Of a DNA stretch of 64,000 nt, positions 25,580 through 36,450 are shown in pieces. Source of the stretch: Excoecaria cochinchinensis (lineage: Eukaryota > Streptophyta > Magnoliopsida > Malpighiales > Euphorbiaceae). The notes beneath the pieces were generated by a model, which was not told where the DNA came from, ran no database searches, and saw only the letters and a list, made by a program, of their open reading frames with translations. The stretch lies in contig CANTUQ010000007.1 in NCBI GenBank assembly GCA_947683425.1, positions 4,092,001-4,156,000 on the forward strand. The letters run 5' to 3'. The position numbers and the translations under genes were made by a program. Every line of letters starts with the position of its first letter. The stretch's first letter is position 1.

Positions 25580-26340
25580 CATTGTTTTGAAAATCGGATC
25601 GATCGGTTGAACAGGTTCAACAGCAAATTAGATAAAAAGTAATTCAATTTAAAATAAAAACCGGAAAAGGCACAAAACTGGATTGCACATTGAAAAAAAT
25701 CGAGCTGAACGGGAAATTTTTGGTTGGACCGGGAAAATCAAATATATTCTAAATTATATTTTTATAAAATATATTTGTATAATTCGGATTAATAATTGTT
25801 AAATATTTTTTAATTAAAAATTTTTATTTGATGATAAAATTAATTTATATTAATATTAAACTTGATAAAATTAAAAATTATGTGAAATTGTTTTAACTAT
25901 ATTTTTATTTTATATTTTTTTTTAGATATTTAATAACTAAATAATTTAAATGTAATGGAATATTAAGAAATAAATGAATATAAACTTGATAATCATAAAA
26001 ATAAATTTTACAATTGAAATTAAAATTAAAAATATTATAAATTCAAAATTATATTTTTCTTTTAAATTTAAATATTTAACAAAAAAGAAAATCCAATTGT
26101 AATGTTTAATTTTTTACTATTATTACTAAAAAAAGTAGTAAAATAAATAAAAAATAATTGATATTTGATAATTAATATATTGTTTAAATATATTTTTTAT
26201 ATACCATATTTTTAATTTTTTTATTAATAATTATATTTAAAAAAAGGAAGATAAAAATTTCGAATCAACCCGATCCAATCAGTTGACTTCTGACTCAGTT
26301 GGCAGGATGAGTCGACGTCTGATTCGGTTTTAAAAACATT
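25580..26340. mobile_element. hAT-type MITE with 8-bp target duplication
   Basis: Terminal inverted repeats start ATTGTTTTGAAAATCGGATC on the left and, read in reverse at the right, AATGTTTTTAAAACCGAATC (16 of 20 identical). The flanks at 25572-25579 and 26341-26348 are both GTTAATAG, an exact 8-bp duplication as hAT elements make. The interior is AT-rich and non-coding. Confidence 0.82.
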
Positions 26341-26692
26341 GTTAATAGAGATGGAGGGCTGAAGAAGTGAAAAGAGGGATATTATTAGGTGAAAGCATAT
26401 GATCACTGATTCGGTAAATCTCATTCATTGGATGAGAAATATATTTTTAATTTTTTATGAAATGAATCATAAAAAAAATTTATTAATTTTCTTCTGTTGT
26501 AGTCATTCGTTTTTTAAATAAAAATTTATGGACTAAACTAATTGCATGTGAGGCACAAAAAAAATAAGTTAAAAATGCATTGTTTACGTAATTACCACGC
26601 TTATATAATTATTTTTTTCCGTGACAGTATATCATAAACCTATTTATAAACAATCTTATAAACCTAATCTAGCAAGAAATTTTCACTTAAGC

Positions 26693-27103
26693 TAGGGATG
26701 GTAATGGATTGGCATCCGATCCAATCCAACGGACTTGGTTAGTTGTTAAATGGATTTAGGAATTAGTATTAATATTCGTGTCGAGGTTGGATATAGGTCA
26801 CTGCTACCGGCTCTCTAAATTCAATTTATAAATTTAACTATTAATTTATTAAAAATGATATTTATCCTCAAATACCATGCAAATTTTATAATATTTTTAA
26901 TATAAATATTATGTAATTACTATATATATTCATAGTATGCGTTATATAATATACTAAATTGAATTAAAAATTATTACTAATATTAAATATATCAAAATTT
27001 TACATGTTAATTGGGTATATACACCAGTTCGGGTAATATTCGAATAATTTGGAATGAATTTTGATATGTGTATATACATATAATCAGGTTCAAATTTGAG
27101 TTC

Positions 27104-27151
<48 letters not shown>

Positions 27152-27206
27152 GGGTTCGAATTCGGATATAACATTTTTTAGAGGTACCGATTCACTGCCA
27201 TCCCTA
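26693..27206. mobile_element. hAT-type MITE (TAGGGATGG ends)
   Basis: Ends are TAGGGATGGTAATGGAT and the inverted TAGGGATGGCAGTGAAT. Flanks 26685-26692 ACTTAAGC and 27207-27214 ACTTAAAC agree at 7 of 8 bases. A (TA)n expansion of about 42 bp lies near 27107-27148. Confidence 0.8.
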
Positions 27207-27660
27207 ACTTAAACAACACACTGTGTAATATATACTTTTGTTTTGTTTGTTGAATTAGATATGGAGTTCTGGACTTAATGTTGGCCTGAATAAAAGTTTA
27301 GTGATTTAATTCAATCAAATAAAAGTTTAGAGATCTAATCTTAAAAAAATGAAGTTTAGGGATCTGAATATAGATTTAGCAAAAAAAATTAAATAAAATA
27401 AAAGCAAAGCCAACCTGGCACTGCATGGCCCATGCACCACGTTGCATTGCTCGAACAGTTTCCACGTGGTGGACCTCACTTCTTCCTTCTTATGGCCTAT
27501 TAAGTTCTTGAACTTGAACCCAAAATGGCTATTGTCTTACTTTTAAGGAATTAAGGTCTGTAACTTTGTATTTTATATTAACAAATTATATTTATATTCT
27601 TATTTGAAATACAGAGATCATAATATATATATATATAGAAAGTAAAATAGTACAAATAAT

Positions 27661-28340
27661 TAGGGGTGAGCATGGTCGGTTAACCGGTCCATAAGCCACA
27701 GTCCATTAACCAGTCCATTAATATCGGTTTTTTGAAATTTCAGTCCATTAACCAGTCCATTGTCATCGGTTAACCAGTCCATCGGTTTCGGTTTTTCGGA
27801 TCGGTTACCCAATTTTTTTCGGTTAACCACTATAATTATAAATATATTCATAAATAAAATTAAAATGTTCAAAATACTTAAAAATTAAAATTTTTTCACT
27901 ATAATATAACATTATTGTTGATAAAATAAAATATTTGGTGGATATAAGCAAATTTATTTTTAAAAATTAATATTTAATAAGTAAATATATTAACTAGTTC
28001 ATAATCACTTTTAATTAGATAAATTGTTATACTTACAAATAACCAATTAAAAAACTTAGAAACTTAAAAATAATTAGTATAATAAAAAAAGTACATGATC
28101 ACCTTTAATTAGGATAAATTGTTATAAATTATTAAAAAATTAATAAATTATCTAAAAATTCGGTTTCGGTTCGGTTAACCAGTCACATGAGTCAAAAACC
28201 ATTAACCAGTCCATTAATATCGGTTTTTTCAAAACACTAACCATTAACCAGTCCATTATAATAGGTTAACCAGTCCATCGGTTCGGTTTCGGATTTTTTT
28301 TTGGGTTAACCAAGTCCATCGGTTTTTTTGCTCACCCCTA
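27661..28340. mobile_element. hAT-type MITE (TAGGGGTGAGCA ends)
   Basis: Perfect 12-bp terminal inverted repeats TAGGGGTGAGCA / TGCTCACCCCTA. Flanks 27653-27660 and 28341-28348 are identical (CAAATAAT). The interior has many copies of a CCATTAACCAGTCCATTA-like unit on both sides in inverted arrangement. No transposase. Confidence 0.9.
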
Positions 28341-28485
28341 CAAATAATGCAAATGGTAGTATAAGATCCAAAATATTGGGAAAAAAAAAAGTAGTTGATG
28401 GCAATTGGCATTAATTATAGTTATGGGGTAGCTACGGAGAGCTAATAAAATTAGGCAAAAAATAATAAGAAATTTAAATAGAAAT

Positions 28486-28954
28486 TGATAACCCAGCAAA
28501 TATCATTTGCTCTAAGGCCCATCTAGTCGGCCCATCCAACTGGCAAGGCCCAAAGCCCATCAGCAAAAGGTATCAGACACGAGCTCCCAGGCGATGAACA
28601 TGCCACCGATCGGCTGATGTGACCGCCAGTCCCATCAGCCGCCTGACACAAGGCAGCACCCATGCCTATCACCTGCTCCATGTCATGTCGCCGGATACCT
28701 ACTCTGACAGCCAGTAATCACTCCCCAGACACTCGAGTGTCCCTCAACTATCACATATAAATAGCCCAGCCAACGATGGCTCCAGGTATTGAATTCACGA
28801 CATTATCTCTCTAAAGCACATTCTCTCTCTAAGCTACTAACTTAAGCTTCGGAGTGCTCACGCCTGGTCCGACCGGGCTCCACTTATTGCAGGTTTCTCT
28901 CATCCGATCGGATCGCCCTCTCTCCTACAGATAAAGATATTTTTGGATTTATCA
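28486..28954 (+). repeat. 5' LTR
   Basis: 469 bp, GC-richer than the surroundings. A TATAAATA box at 28756-28763 and a transcription-start-like region after it fit a pol II promoter for the gag transcript. Confidence 0.95.
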
Positions 28955-28973
28955 TTTGGTGCTCTCGTTGAGA
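28955..28973 (+). other. Primer-binding site
   Basis: Immediately after the 5' LTR, starting TTTGGTGCTCTCGTTGAG. The gag start codon at 28975 follows directly, so the leader is almost nil. I cannot assign the primer tRNA from memory. Confidence 0.6.
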
Positions 28974-28974
28974 G

Positions 28975-30690
28975 ATGGCGAACTCGAGATCCAACCAGAG
29001 TACAACCCCCATGAATATCGATCAGGAGACTAACACCCGTGCCAGGCCAGGGACCTCGCGAAGGGAAGGACTCACCGGGTCCCCAACAGGGACCAATTCC
29101 CTCCTTGAAATCGATGATGCCATTTTAAGGCAACCTGAAGACACCCCCATCACCGTGAGGAACTTGCGCTCTCTCATGGACGATTTTGTCAAGAGCATTG
29201 CCCAGACTATAAATAAGAACAATATACTCGCCACCTCTGAAAGAGCTCGAGAGCGACCTCTCTTGAGCGAAGACTTCAGAAAGAGGAGGAACAAGGGGAT
29301 AATTATCGACGAGTCGCGAGCTCAAGATTATTCAAGGTCCACGGCTGGAACCCCGGGAAGGTACAGCAAGGGTAAGCAAAAAGTATCCGCCAGCAGATGC
29401 TCCCCTTACAGCAATAGGTCAGTCACTCCCCCCATAGGAGATGACTTATCACATGCTCGCGCCCCAAATCGTAGTCGCGCGAAAGGGTGCTCTACCGCCA
29501 TGACCTTGAGCAAGGGAGACCTGCGGCTCAAGCAGAAGCTCCATCGGCTTGGTTTCCTCGCGCCAAAGAAAGGCGCCTTTGGCGGGAATACATGCCGAAA
29601 CACCGCTTCTCCTTTCTGTAAAGAGATCACTGACTCGGAGCTGCCTCCCAGGTGGAGGAACATCGTGATGGACAAATACACAGGTAAAACCGATCCCGTT
29701 ACTCACTTGTCTGAATATTTAACCAAGGTGCAGGTTAACACCTACGATGAGCGGATCGCCTGTCGAGTCTTCCCCACCACTTTGGGAGGAGACGCCCTCA
29801 ATTGGTTCCACGATCTACCTCAGGAATCAATCACTTCCTTCGGGCAGCTCGAGGGGCTGTTTGTCGCGCGCTTCGTTGTGCAGACAAGACCCCCGAAGTC
29901 GGTAAGTGACTTGTGTAATCTCTATCAGAGAGCCGATGAAAGTCTCAGAGACTACGTCGACAGATTCCAAGCCACCATGTCCGAGGTAAGGAACGTAAGT
30001 GTGGAAATGGCGGCAACAGCTTTGGCTGGGGGTATCACCGATCGCCCCTTGTTTGAATCACTTGCCACGAAACCCCCGGTCAGTTTCGCCGATCTCATGG
30101 AGAGAGTCGGGCAGTACACTCAGCTGGATGACGCCCTAAGGGCGAACAGGGGAAGAAAAACAAACGTCATGAACAGATTGCAATACCCCGATGGACGCCC
30201 GTTCGGCAGGGCACCAGTATCCGAACGACTAGGATGGAGCCCGGACAGATCAGAAACTTCAAAACGCCAGGGCACGCGAAGTGAATTCGGACAGGGACGA
30301 TCCGAACGTCTAAATGACCGATCTCCCCGAACCTTCACTCCACTCAACGCCAGCCCAGCAAAGGTGCTGACATGGATTAAAAAGAATCACCGGAGAGTGC
30401 ACTGGCCCAGGAAATTATCCGATCGGCATAGGTCGGAGCGGGACCAAAGCAGTTACTGCGAATTCCACCGAGACGTCGGCCACATGACCGACGAGTGCTA
30501 TTCGCTGCAAAAGGAAATAGAGCGGCTCATACAACGGGGGTCCCTCAAAATCTTTGTAGGCTCGGCTAGAGGGGAAAGTCCCTGTAGACGGCCAGACGCC
30601 GATAAAGATGACTCCGGCACGGATGACGACGAACGAAGAAATCCAAGGGCTGCAGGACCAAGCAGGCCGTACTTCGGAGAGATGGATTAG
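28975..30690 (+). CDS. Gypsy-type gag polyprotein, 571 aa
   Basis: Single open frame. The N-terminal 200 residues are polar and basic. The central capsid-like retrotrans_gag region runs from about LPPRWRNIVMDKYTG through GDALNWFHDLPQESITSFGQ, LFVARFV and YQRADESLRDYVDRF. The C-terminal part is Arg-rich and ends with a zinc-knuckle-like C-x2-H-x4-H-x4-C motif (YCEFHRDVGHMTDECYSLQ) followed by an acidic tail. No protease active site (D-T/S-G) follows. The frame is undamaged, consistent with recent activity. Its product should form the virus-like particle that packages the element's own RNA. Confidence 0.92.
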   Translation: MANSRSNQSTTPMNIDQETNTRARPGTSRREGLTGSPTGTNSLLEIDDAILRQPEDTPITVRNLRSLMDDFVKSIAQTINKNNILATSERARERPLLSEDFRKRRNKGIIIDESRAQDYSRSTAGTPGRYSKGKQKVSASRCSPYSNRSVTPPIGDDLSHARAPNRSRAKGCSTAMTLSKGDLRLKQKLHRLGFLAPKKGAFGGNTCRNTASPFCKEITDSELPPRWRNIVMDKYTGKTDPVTHLSEYLTKVQVNTYDERIACRVFPTTLGGDALNWFHDLPQESITSFGQLEGLFVARFVVQTRPPKSVSDLCNLYQRADESLRDYVDRFQATMSEVRNVSVEMAATALAGGITDRPLFESLATKPPVSFADLMERVGQYTQLDDALRANRGRKTNVMNRLQYPDGRPFGRAPVSERLGWSPDRSETSKRQGTRSEFGQGRSERLNDRSPRTFTPLNASPAKVLTWIKKNHRRVHWPRKLSDRHRSERDQSSYCEFHRDVGHMTDECYSLQKEIERLIQRGSLKIFVGSARGESPCRRPDADKDDSGTDDDERRNPRAAGPSRPYFGEMD

Positions 30691-30899
30691 GATAATAATG
30701 GTTAAGAGGGCAACGCCCCGAGACGACCCTAGAAGCGCAGCATACAAGCAAAGCTTTACAGGAGAAGCGCCAAATTGCCGAGCGGACTTTGTTCCCACAA
30801 GCTGTTATAATAATGTAATAGAACCTGGCAATTGCCCGACTAAGAAAGAGGTTCTTTCTTTTATACATCATATGTAACTTATGCACTAATCCAAAGTGT

Positions 30900-31600
30900 T
30901 TGCTTCATAGAGGATCTCACCTCTCGGGCTTGAGTACGCAACTTTTATGCAGTTTTTATGCAGCTTCTACGAGCACCCCATGTTATGGTTATGCAATCTT
31001 TATGCAAGTAAAAACATGGTAAGGCCGATCGGTCGTTTGGCTTGAAGGCTATTTAAATTCGGGAAGTACTTGCGATCCAAATGCAACCTCACGAGTACGC
31101 CTTACCCGATCGGATTAGCAATTTTAGTACAAATTTATGTATCTCACAATTGTGTGATTATACATGACACTTTGCGAAAAAATCAAATCTGTGGCGAAGG
31201 AGGATCTTATCTCCCCAAATATTATCTGTATCATAGAGGATCTCACCTCTCTTGCTCGGTTATGCAATTGTTATGCAATATTACGAGTATTCTCGGCTAT
31301 GCAATTCTCATGCAGCTCTACGAGTATCACTCAACTCGATTTCGCAATAACTATGCGATTCTACGAGTATCATGTAGCTCAGCTATGCAAACCTTATGCA
31401 GCTTTACGAGTGTCACTTAACAAAACGATCTAAAAAAGACAGACTGACCCGATCGGTCACTTAGCTTCGACGCTATTCGAATTCAGGAAGTACTTGTGAA
31501 ATTTGATGCAAATTTCAATTACGAGTTTCAATTAGCTCGATCGTATTGCAAATTTTAGTACAAATTTATGTATACGTTGATTCGCAGAAATATGCGGTTT
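30900..31600. repeat. Array of imperfect direct repeats between gag and the antisense gene
   Basis: Short units of the form TTATGCAGCTTTACGAGTAT recur many times at 30940-31420. Longer pairs also occur: CATAGAGGATCTCACCTCTC at about 30907 and 31232, GGAAGTACTTG with its upstream flank at about 31060 and 31485, and TTTTAGTACAAATTTATGTA at about 31120 and 31552. The region is non-coding. Confidence 0.8.
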
Positions 31601-31689
31601 TATTAATATAAATGCCTCCACTATACAATTTGTAAAAAATTGTTACAGAAATGGAAATGAAAGAATCAAAGTAAAGCTAAACTCCTAAG

Positions 31690-34240
31690 CTAACTATCTA
31701 TATCTACAATCTCCACTTCGCCAGGAGGGTCAACGACCTTTTCAGCAATCGGATTGGCGGTGGCTTGAGAAGGGTCGGCAGCTGGCAGCACAGATACTGC
31801 CCCCCCTTCAGAGACAGGCCCAACAGAAGAAGGCGCCACTAGCTCGACTTCGGGCGCAGGAGGAACTTCCTCACCAGCTCCAGAATCTGAAGGCGCTGCA
31901 GGCTCCACTTCGGAGGGAACCTCTGGAATAGTCTCCAGAAATGAACGGCCTTCTACGGAAGCTCTCTCAGTAACTTCCCCCTCGGGAGTGCCTTCATCAT
32001 CATCATCATTTGGAGGAGTAGGCAGTGATGCCGGATCGTCCATCCACGACAAATCAACCCCGGGGAAGCGCCGCCCAGCTTCATGGACTAGCCGAGACAG
32101 CAGCTCCACCTGAGTGTCTGCTAACTCATCGATCAGGCGCTCCTTCTGGTTGGCAAGTTCCATTTCAAGAATCTTCGTGTAGGAAGCCTCGCTCTCTCCT
32201 GCCGACTTCTTCAAGGTTTCCACCTCCTCTCGAAGCTGCCCGCCCTCTGCCTTCAGTCTGGCATTCTCGGCGGCCAACCCTTTGCACTCGGCATCCAGTC
32301 GGGTTGCATCCGCCTCGAACCGCCGCAACTGCGCACCCTCCGCAGATAGACGGGCAACTTCGCCCTTCAGCCTGTCGGCCTCGCTCTGCCGAGCCTTCAG
32401 ATCCTGAGCACTCTGGTGAGCCTCCTTCCTCAAGGCTACTGTCTCCGACTGAGAAGCAGCATACCGCTCCTCCAGCTTGGCCACCTCACCTCGAAGGTCG
32501 GAGGCTTCTTTCTTAGCTGCTTCACAACGTATGTTCGCCTCCGCCTTGGCCACGGCGCCTGACTCAGCCCTCCCCTTCCACAGATGGGCCATCATGTTCA
32601 GCCGCTGTGTCCTCCTGGCAGCCTACACAGAATCAAAACCAAAAGATTCAGACACAGAGGTGCGAACAAGCACCAGAAACAGTCAGTAAAGTACTTACAT
32701 CTATCAGCTGCTGGCCAATAGCTTGGGTTTCCCTGCTGAGCTGACTGGCGTCGCCAGCATCCCGATGATCATCCTCCCTGAGAAGACCCCGGCAAATATA
32801 ATTCGACACCTGGCCCACAGACCAGTCATCTCCGAAGTTCTTTCTCAGAACCTCCTTCATAGGGACGATCCTCCGATCGGACGAACGCCTTGGAGACTCG
32901 CCGCGTTGCACAGCTTTGCCTCTTGCCGCAAGCCGGGCATCCGATTCGGTGATCAGCTCAGCAGCTCTTTTTTTGGCCGCCTCCTCGGCCTTTGTCTTGG
33001 CAGCCTCCTCTGCCCTCCTCTTAGCAGCCTCTTTCGCCTCTCGGATAGTCGGACCGATCGGCTGATCATCTTCCTCCGACTCGTCCCGAAGAGTGTGGCG
33101 CCGACGGCGTAACGGCCGAACAGAGACCTCAAGTCGAGGAACGGTCGTTGGTCCAGCATCGGTAGAGGAAGGTGCAGTAGTGGCAGCAGGGGGTGCCGAT
33201 GACACTGGAATAGCAGCGATGGCCGGAGTCGTCGCAGAAGTACCGGCCGCCCCCTTGGAGGCTTGAAGCTCGGAAGACAGGATCAACTTCCTCCTTTTCC
33301 TTTGCTCCTGAGCCTTCTTCTCAGCCTCACGTTTTTGGCGGATCCGATCGCCAAGTTGTCTGGAGGCCTCACTCCCACCAGCCATCTCAGCTGCACAACA
33401 AAAAATAAGCTAGATAAGTTTTTTTCGTACACAAATTACCTTCACAAAGCATAAACAATGCAATGCACTATGATGCATAATGGCAATGTTTTCTTCACGG
33501 CCCTAATGCTCACGTTCTGCATCCTCAGCGCCTTCAGAACTGGAAGACCCGAACAGGGTAGTCAAGAGCAAGCTGGACTCGAAGGGTTTCCCATTCCTGG
33601 CGACGGCGGTCATTAACGTTTTAATGTCCTGTTCATAAGAAGGCTGACCGACGGCTAGGTCATTCAAAGCCTTGACCCTGACTGATCGGGTGAGGCGCAC
33701 CCCAAATCCACCTTTCCTCCCCATCAGGAAATACAGTTCTTTGTACCCTTTCATAGAGGTGGGGACGACCATCAATTTTCTCTTTGGGCGGCTTGTAAAG
33801 AAATACTCCGTTCCGTCGCTCCGAGACGAGATGTAAAAGAAGTGAGTGAACAGCTCCAGAGTTGGCGCTACCGATTCAGTTATGCAAAGAATTCTGAAGC
33901 ACGCCACCGATCTCCAACCGTTCGGATGTAATTGGTTAGGGGCGAGATCATACCCCCTCAGCACGGCCATCTCGAAGGCGCCCAAGGGGATCCTTAGGCC
34001 CGCATCCAGGCTCCGAAGATGACAAATGAACCATTCCCCATTGTCCTGCCCAAAGGGCCCCTCCGTCACTGCCATTGATTCTGGGCAGGCCAATACTGAT
34101 ATGTCTCCAGATAGGCCATAATTGGAAGGAATTTCGGCCACCTCCTCAGCGGTCAGGCGAGAATGCAGTGCGACGGCTGGTTTATTCTCATACCACTCCA
34201 AAAAACTTGTGTCTAACGCCTCAGCACTACTGGAGGCCAT
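31690..34240 (-). CDS. Antisense three-exon gene inside the gypsy element, 783 aa, putative 'gypsy-type transposon' domain plus coiled coil
   Basis: Exons (minus): 33514-34240, 32699-33390, 31690-32622; 727+692+933 = 2352 nt, introns 123 and 76 bp with GT-AG ends, in phase. Start chosen is MASSSAEALDTSFLEWYE; an upstream in-frame Met lies at 34327. Exon 1 has the pattern of the plant 'putative gypsy type transposon' domain (as I recall, PF04195): EIPSNYGLSG, IPLGAFEMAVLRGYDLAPNQ, LHPNGWRSVACFRILC. Exon 2 is Lys/Arg/Ala-rich (REAEKKAQEQRKRRKL, EAAKRRAEEAAKTKAEEAAK) and looks nuclear. Exon 3 is a long coiled coil (AKEEAxxLRGE-type heptads) with an acidic, Pro-rich tail ending EIVDIDS. No stop or frameshift. 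Such antisense genes occur in Tat-lineage elements; function unknown. Confidence 0.82.
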
Positions 34241-34774
34241 CTTCAACAAAAAATATGAAAGGAAAAGTGCAACTCTCTTTTTTCTAAATGAGACGGGTAT
34301 GGAAAGAAAGCAAAGGACGAAAACCACGAAGAAAGCAAAGAAGGGGAAAAAAAGTTACTTACTTGATAGAATGAACTCAAGGAATTTGAAGAAGAAATAA
34401 AGGAATAATTGCAGAAATCTGAGATTCAAGAAGGAATTTTGACAGAGTTTCGCTAGGGATTTCGAAAATAAAAGAAGAAATACTCTGCAAAGTTCCCTAT
34501 TTATAGACCGAAGCTTCTCGAAAGTGCCAAGCAACGCGCCATTCAGCAAGCGCCACGTGTCAAAGGACATTATGTCTCTGCGAAGAACGAGGCGTCGCCC
34601 TCGGTACGCTCACTGCATTAAAGGAGAACAGCTGTCTCAGCACGCGCGCCTCTTCAGAAAAAGCGCCTCCTAAATTCAAAAAGCGCGCCAGTACGCGTCT
34701 TCGGATCGGGATTTTCCAGACCAAATCCCATCCGAGCGGACCAACAAAGGCAATTCCCTGCCCGATCGGACCTG

Positions 34775-34788
34775 TTGAGGGGGGACAA
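34775..34788 (+). other. Polypurine tract
   Basis: GAGGGGGGACAA-type run directly before the 3' LTR, the usual plus-strand priming site. Confidence 0.75.
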
Positions 34789-34789
34789 G

Positions 34790-35258
34790 TGATAACCCAG
34801 CAAATATCATTTGCTCTAAGGCCCATCTAGTCGGCCTATCCAACTGGCAAGGCCCAAAGCCCATCAGCAAAAGGTATCAGACACGAGCTCCCAGGCGATG
34901 AACATGCCACCGATCGGCTGATGTGACCGCCAGTCCCATCAGCCGCCTGACACAAGGCAGCACCCATGCCTATCACCTGCTCCATGTCATGTCGCCGGAT
35001 ACCTACTCTGACAGCCAGTAATCACTCCCCAGACACTCGAGTGTCCCTCAACTATCACATATAAATAGCCCAGCCAACGATGGCTCCAGGTATTGAATTC
35101 ACGACATTATCTCTCTAAAGCACATTCTCTCTCTAAGCTACTAACTTAAGCTTCGGAGTGCTCACGCCTGGTCCGACCGGGCTCCACTTATTGCAGGTTT
35201 CTCTCATCCGATCGGATCGCCCTCTCTCCTACAGATAAAGACATTTTTGGATTTATCA
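34790..35258 (+). repeat. 3' LTR
   Basis: 469 bp; differs from the 5' LTR by one C/T near the start (GTCGGCCTATCC) and one T/C near the end (AAAGACATTT). TATAAATA at 35060-35067. Confidence 0.95.
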
Positions 35259-36009
35259 GAAATAAACCCAAATGAATAATTTGGTGGGGTTAGTATCAAT
35301 TGCCCTGCATAGCAAATATTCCAATGCCTAGAAAAGACTGAAGAATAATCTAATTAAAGTACTTCAATGGAAATGAAATCTACTCATTTTTCTAGCTACT
35401 GATAAACTATTTGGTGTTTGCCCATCATTTCTTCTTTTCCACCTTCGCATTCTCTTTTCCTATGTCAATGTACATGCCAAGATTTAGTGTTTGCTTCTTT
35501 TTTCTTTTTAATAGCCGATAAAACATGTTGATTTTAGTTAATATTAATGCATTTTCAATTTAATTTTAGCTTTGAAGATATATATAGAATGGTTCACGGC
35601 TGTGGAGGTTTTAGAAAATAAGATCAAAAGCAAATAATAAAGTTTGAAAAATAAAACTTGCACACCTTCCTAAGTCTTGCAACTCATAATTTAGACCTAA
35701 AAGATCTTTAGAAAGGCTGAAAGAAGAGCTAGAGAATCACTTTTGGGTGATTTTTGCTCAATCATGAATCATCGTCAATTCACCATTTCATTCATTGATA
35801 CTTTGAAGAACGTCTTTGGAAAATCTTAAACACCTCAGTTTATTCTTCTTCTTCTTCTTCTTCTTCTTCTACTAAAGTTGTAATCGCGAATCCTTCTTCT
35901 CTTATTATTTCGATTTCGATTTCAATTTCTATGCAGAAGTTTATTTATTGGGTTTCAATATCTAATTGTTTGCTTCATGTTTAATTGATTATTGATTAAT
36001 ATGATTGAT
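35259..36009. other. Intergenic
   Basis: AT-rich, no gene. A (TTC)n microsatellite of about nine units lies at 35849-35877. Confidence 0.6.
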
Positions 36010-36450
36010 AATTGATAATATATATTATTTACTGACCGGTCAACTGCCGACTCAAGGCCCAACATAAGTCAAAGCCCAATGAGTGACACGTGACAGGCAG
36101 TCAGCCAAGCAACCATCCGTGTCAAAATCTACTTATATGCCAGTAGCATACGCCTCCCGCCTGTTTCATGTCACGTCGCCGCTTACCTGCTTTAACGTTT
36201 GAACAGACCCACTCTTGGTATTTAAGTGGCTTTTCGCATACACTATAAATAACTCAAAGTATAGTAATACAAAATATTAAATTTTTGAGATATTTTATTT
36301 CTAAATTTTACTGACTTAAATTTTATAGTGTTTATGCCTAGTCTGAATGGGTTTATCTTATTGTAAATCCTATAATTTTGCTAATTCGATAGGATTGCTC
36401 AAATCCTTCCATCAAGCTTCATTACATTTTTTATATCTCCTGACTTGTCA
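36010..36450 (+). mobile_element. Degenerate solo LTR related to the 28486 element
   Basis: Several blocks align in order with the 469-bp LTR. CATGTCACGTCGCCGCTTAC corresponds to CATGTCATGTCGCCGGATAC. CTTATTGTAAATCC corresponds to CTTATTGCAGGTTT, and ATTCGATAGGATTGC to ATCCGATCGGATCGC. No internal region or partner LTR is nearby. It is much more diverged than the two intact LTRs. Ends are approximate. Confidence 0.65.

Larger units (their letters stand above)
28486..35258 (+). mobile_element. Young non-autonomous Ty3/gypsy (Tat-like) LTR retrotransposon, 6.77 kb
   Basis: Two 469-bp LTRs (28486-28954 and 34790-35258), each TGATAAC...TTTATCA, differ at only two positions that I can find. The flanking 5-bp duplication GAAAT is exact (28481-28485 and 35259-35263). 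A primer-binding-type sequence (TTTGGTGCTCTCGTTGAGAG) follows the 5' LTR, and a purine tract (GAGGGGGGACAA) precedes the 3' LTR. Inside are an intact gag, a repeat-rich spacer and an antisense spliced gene. Protease, reverse transcriptase, RNase H and integrase are absent, so it must borrow enzymes. An antisense ORF in the 3' part is known in the Tat lineage (Grande, Retand), hence the assignment. Confidence 0.93.

Noticed and set aside
29022..30347. Several minus-strand frames opposite gag
   Set aside because: GC-rich shadows of the gag frame, with no family features.
32025..33112. Plus-strand frames opposite the antisense gene
   Set aside because: Pro/Arg/Ser-rich shadows of the coiled-coil exons.
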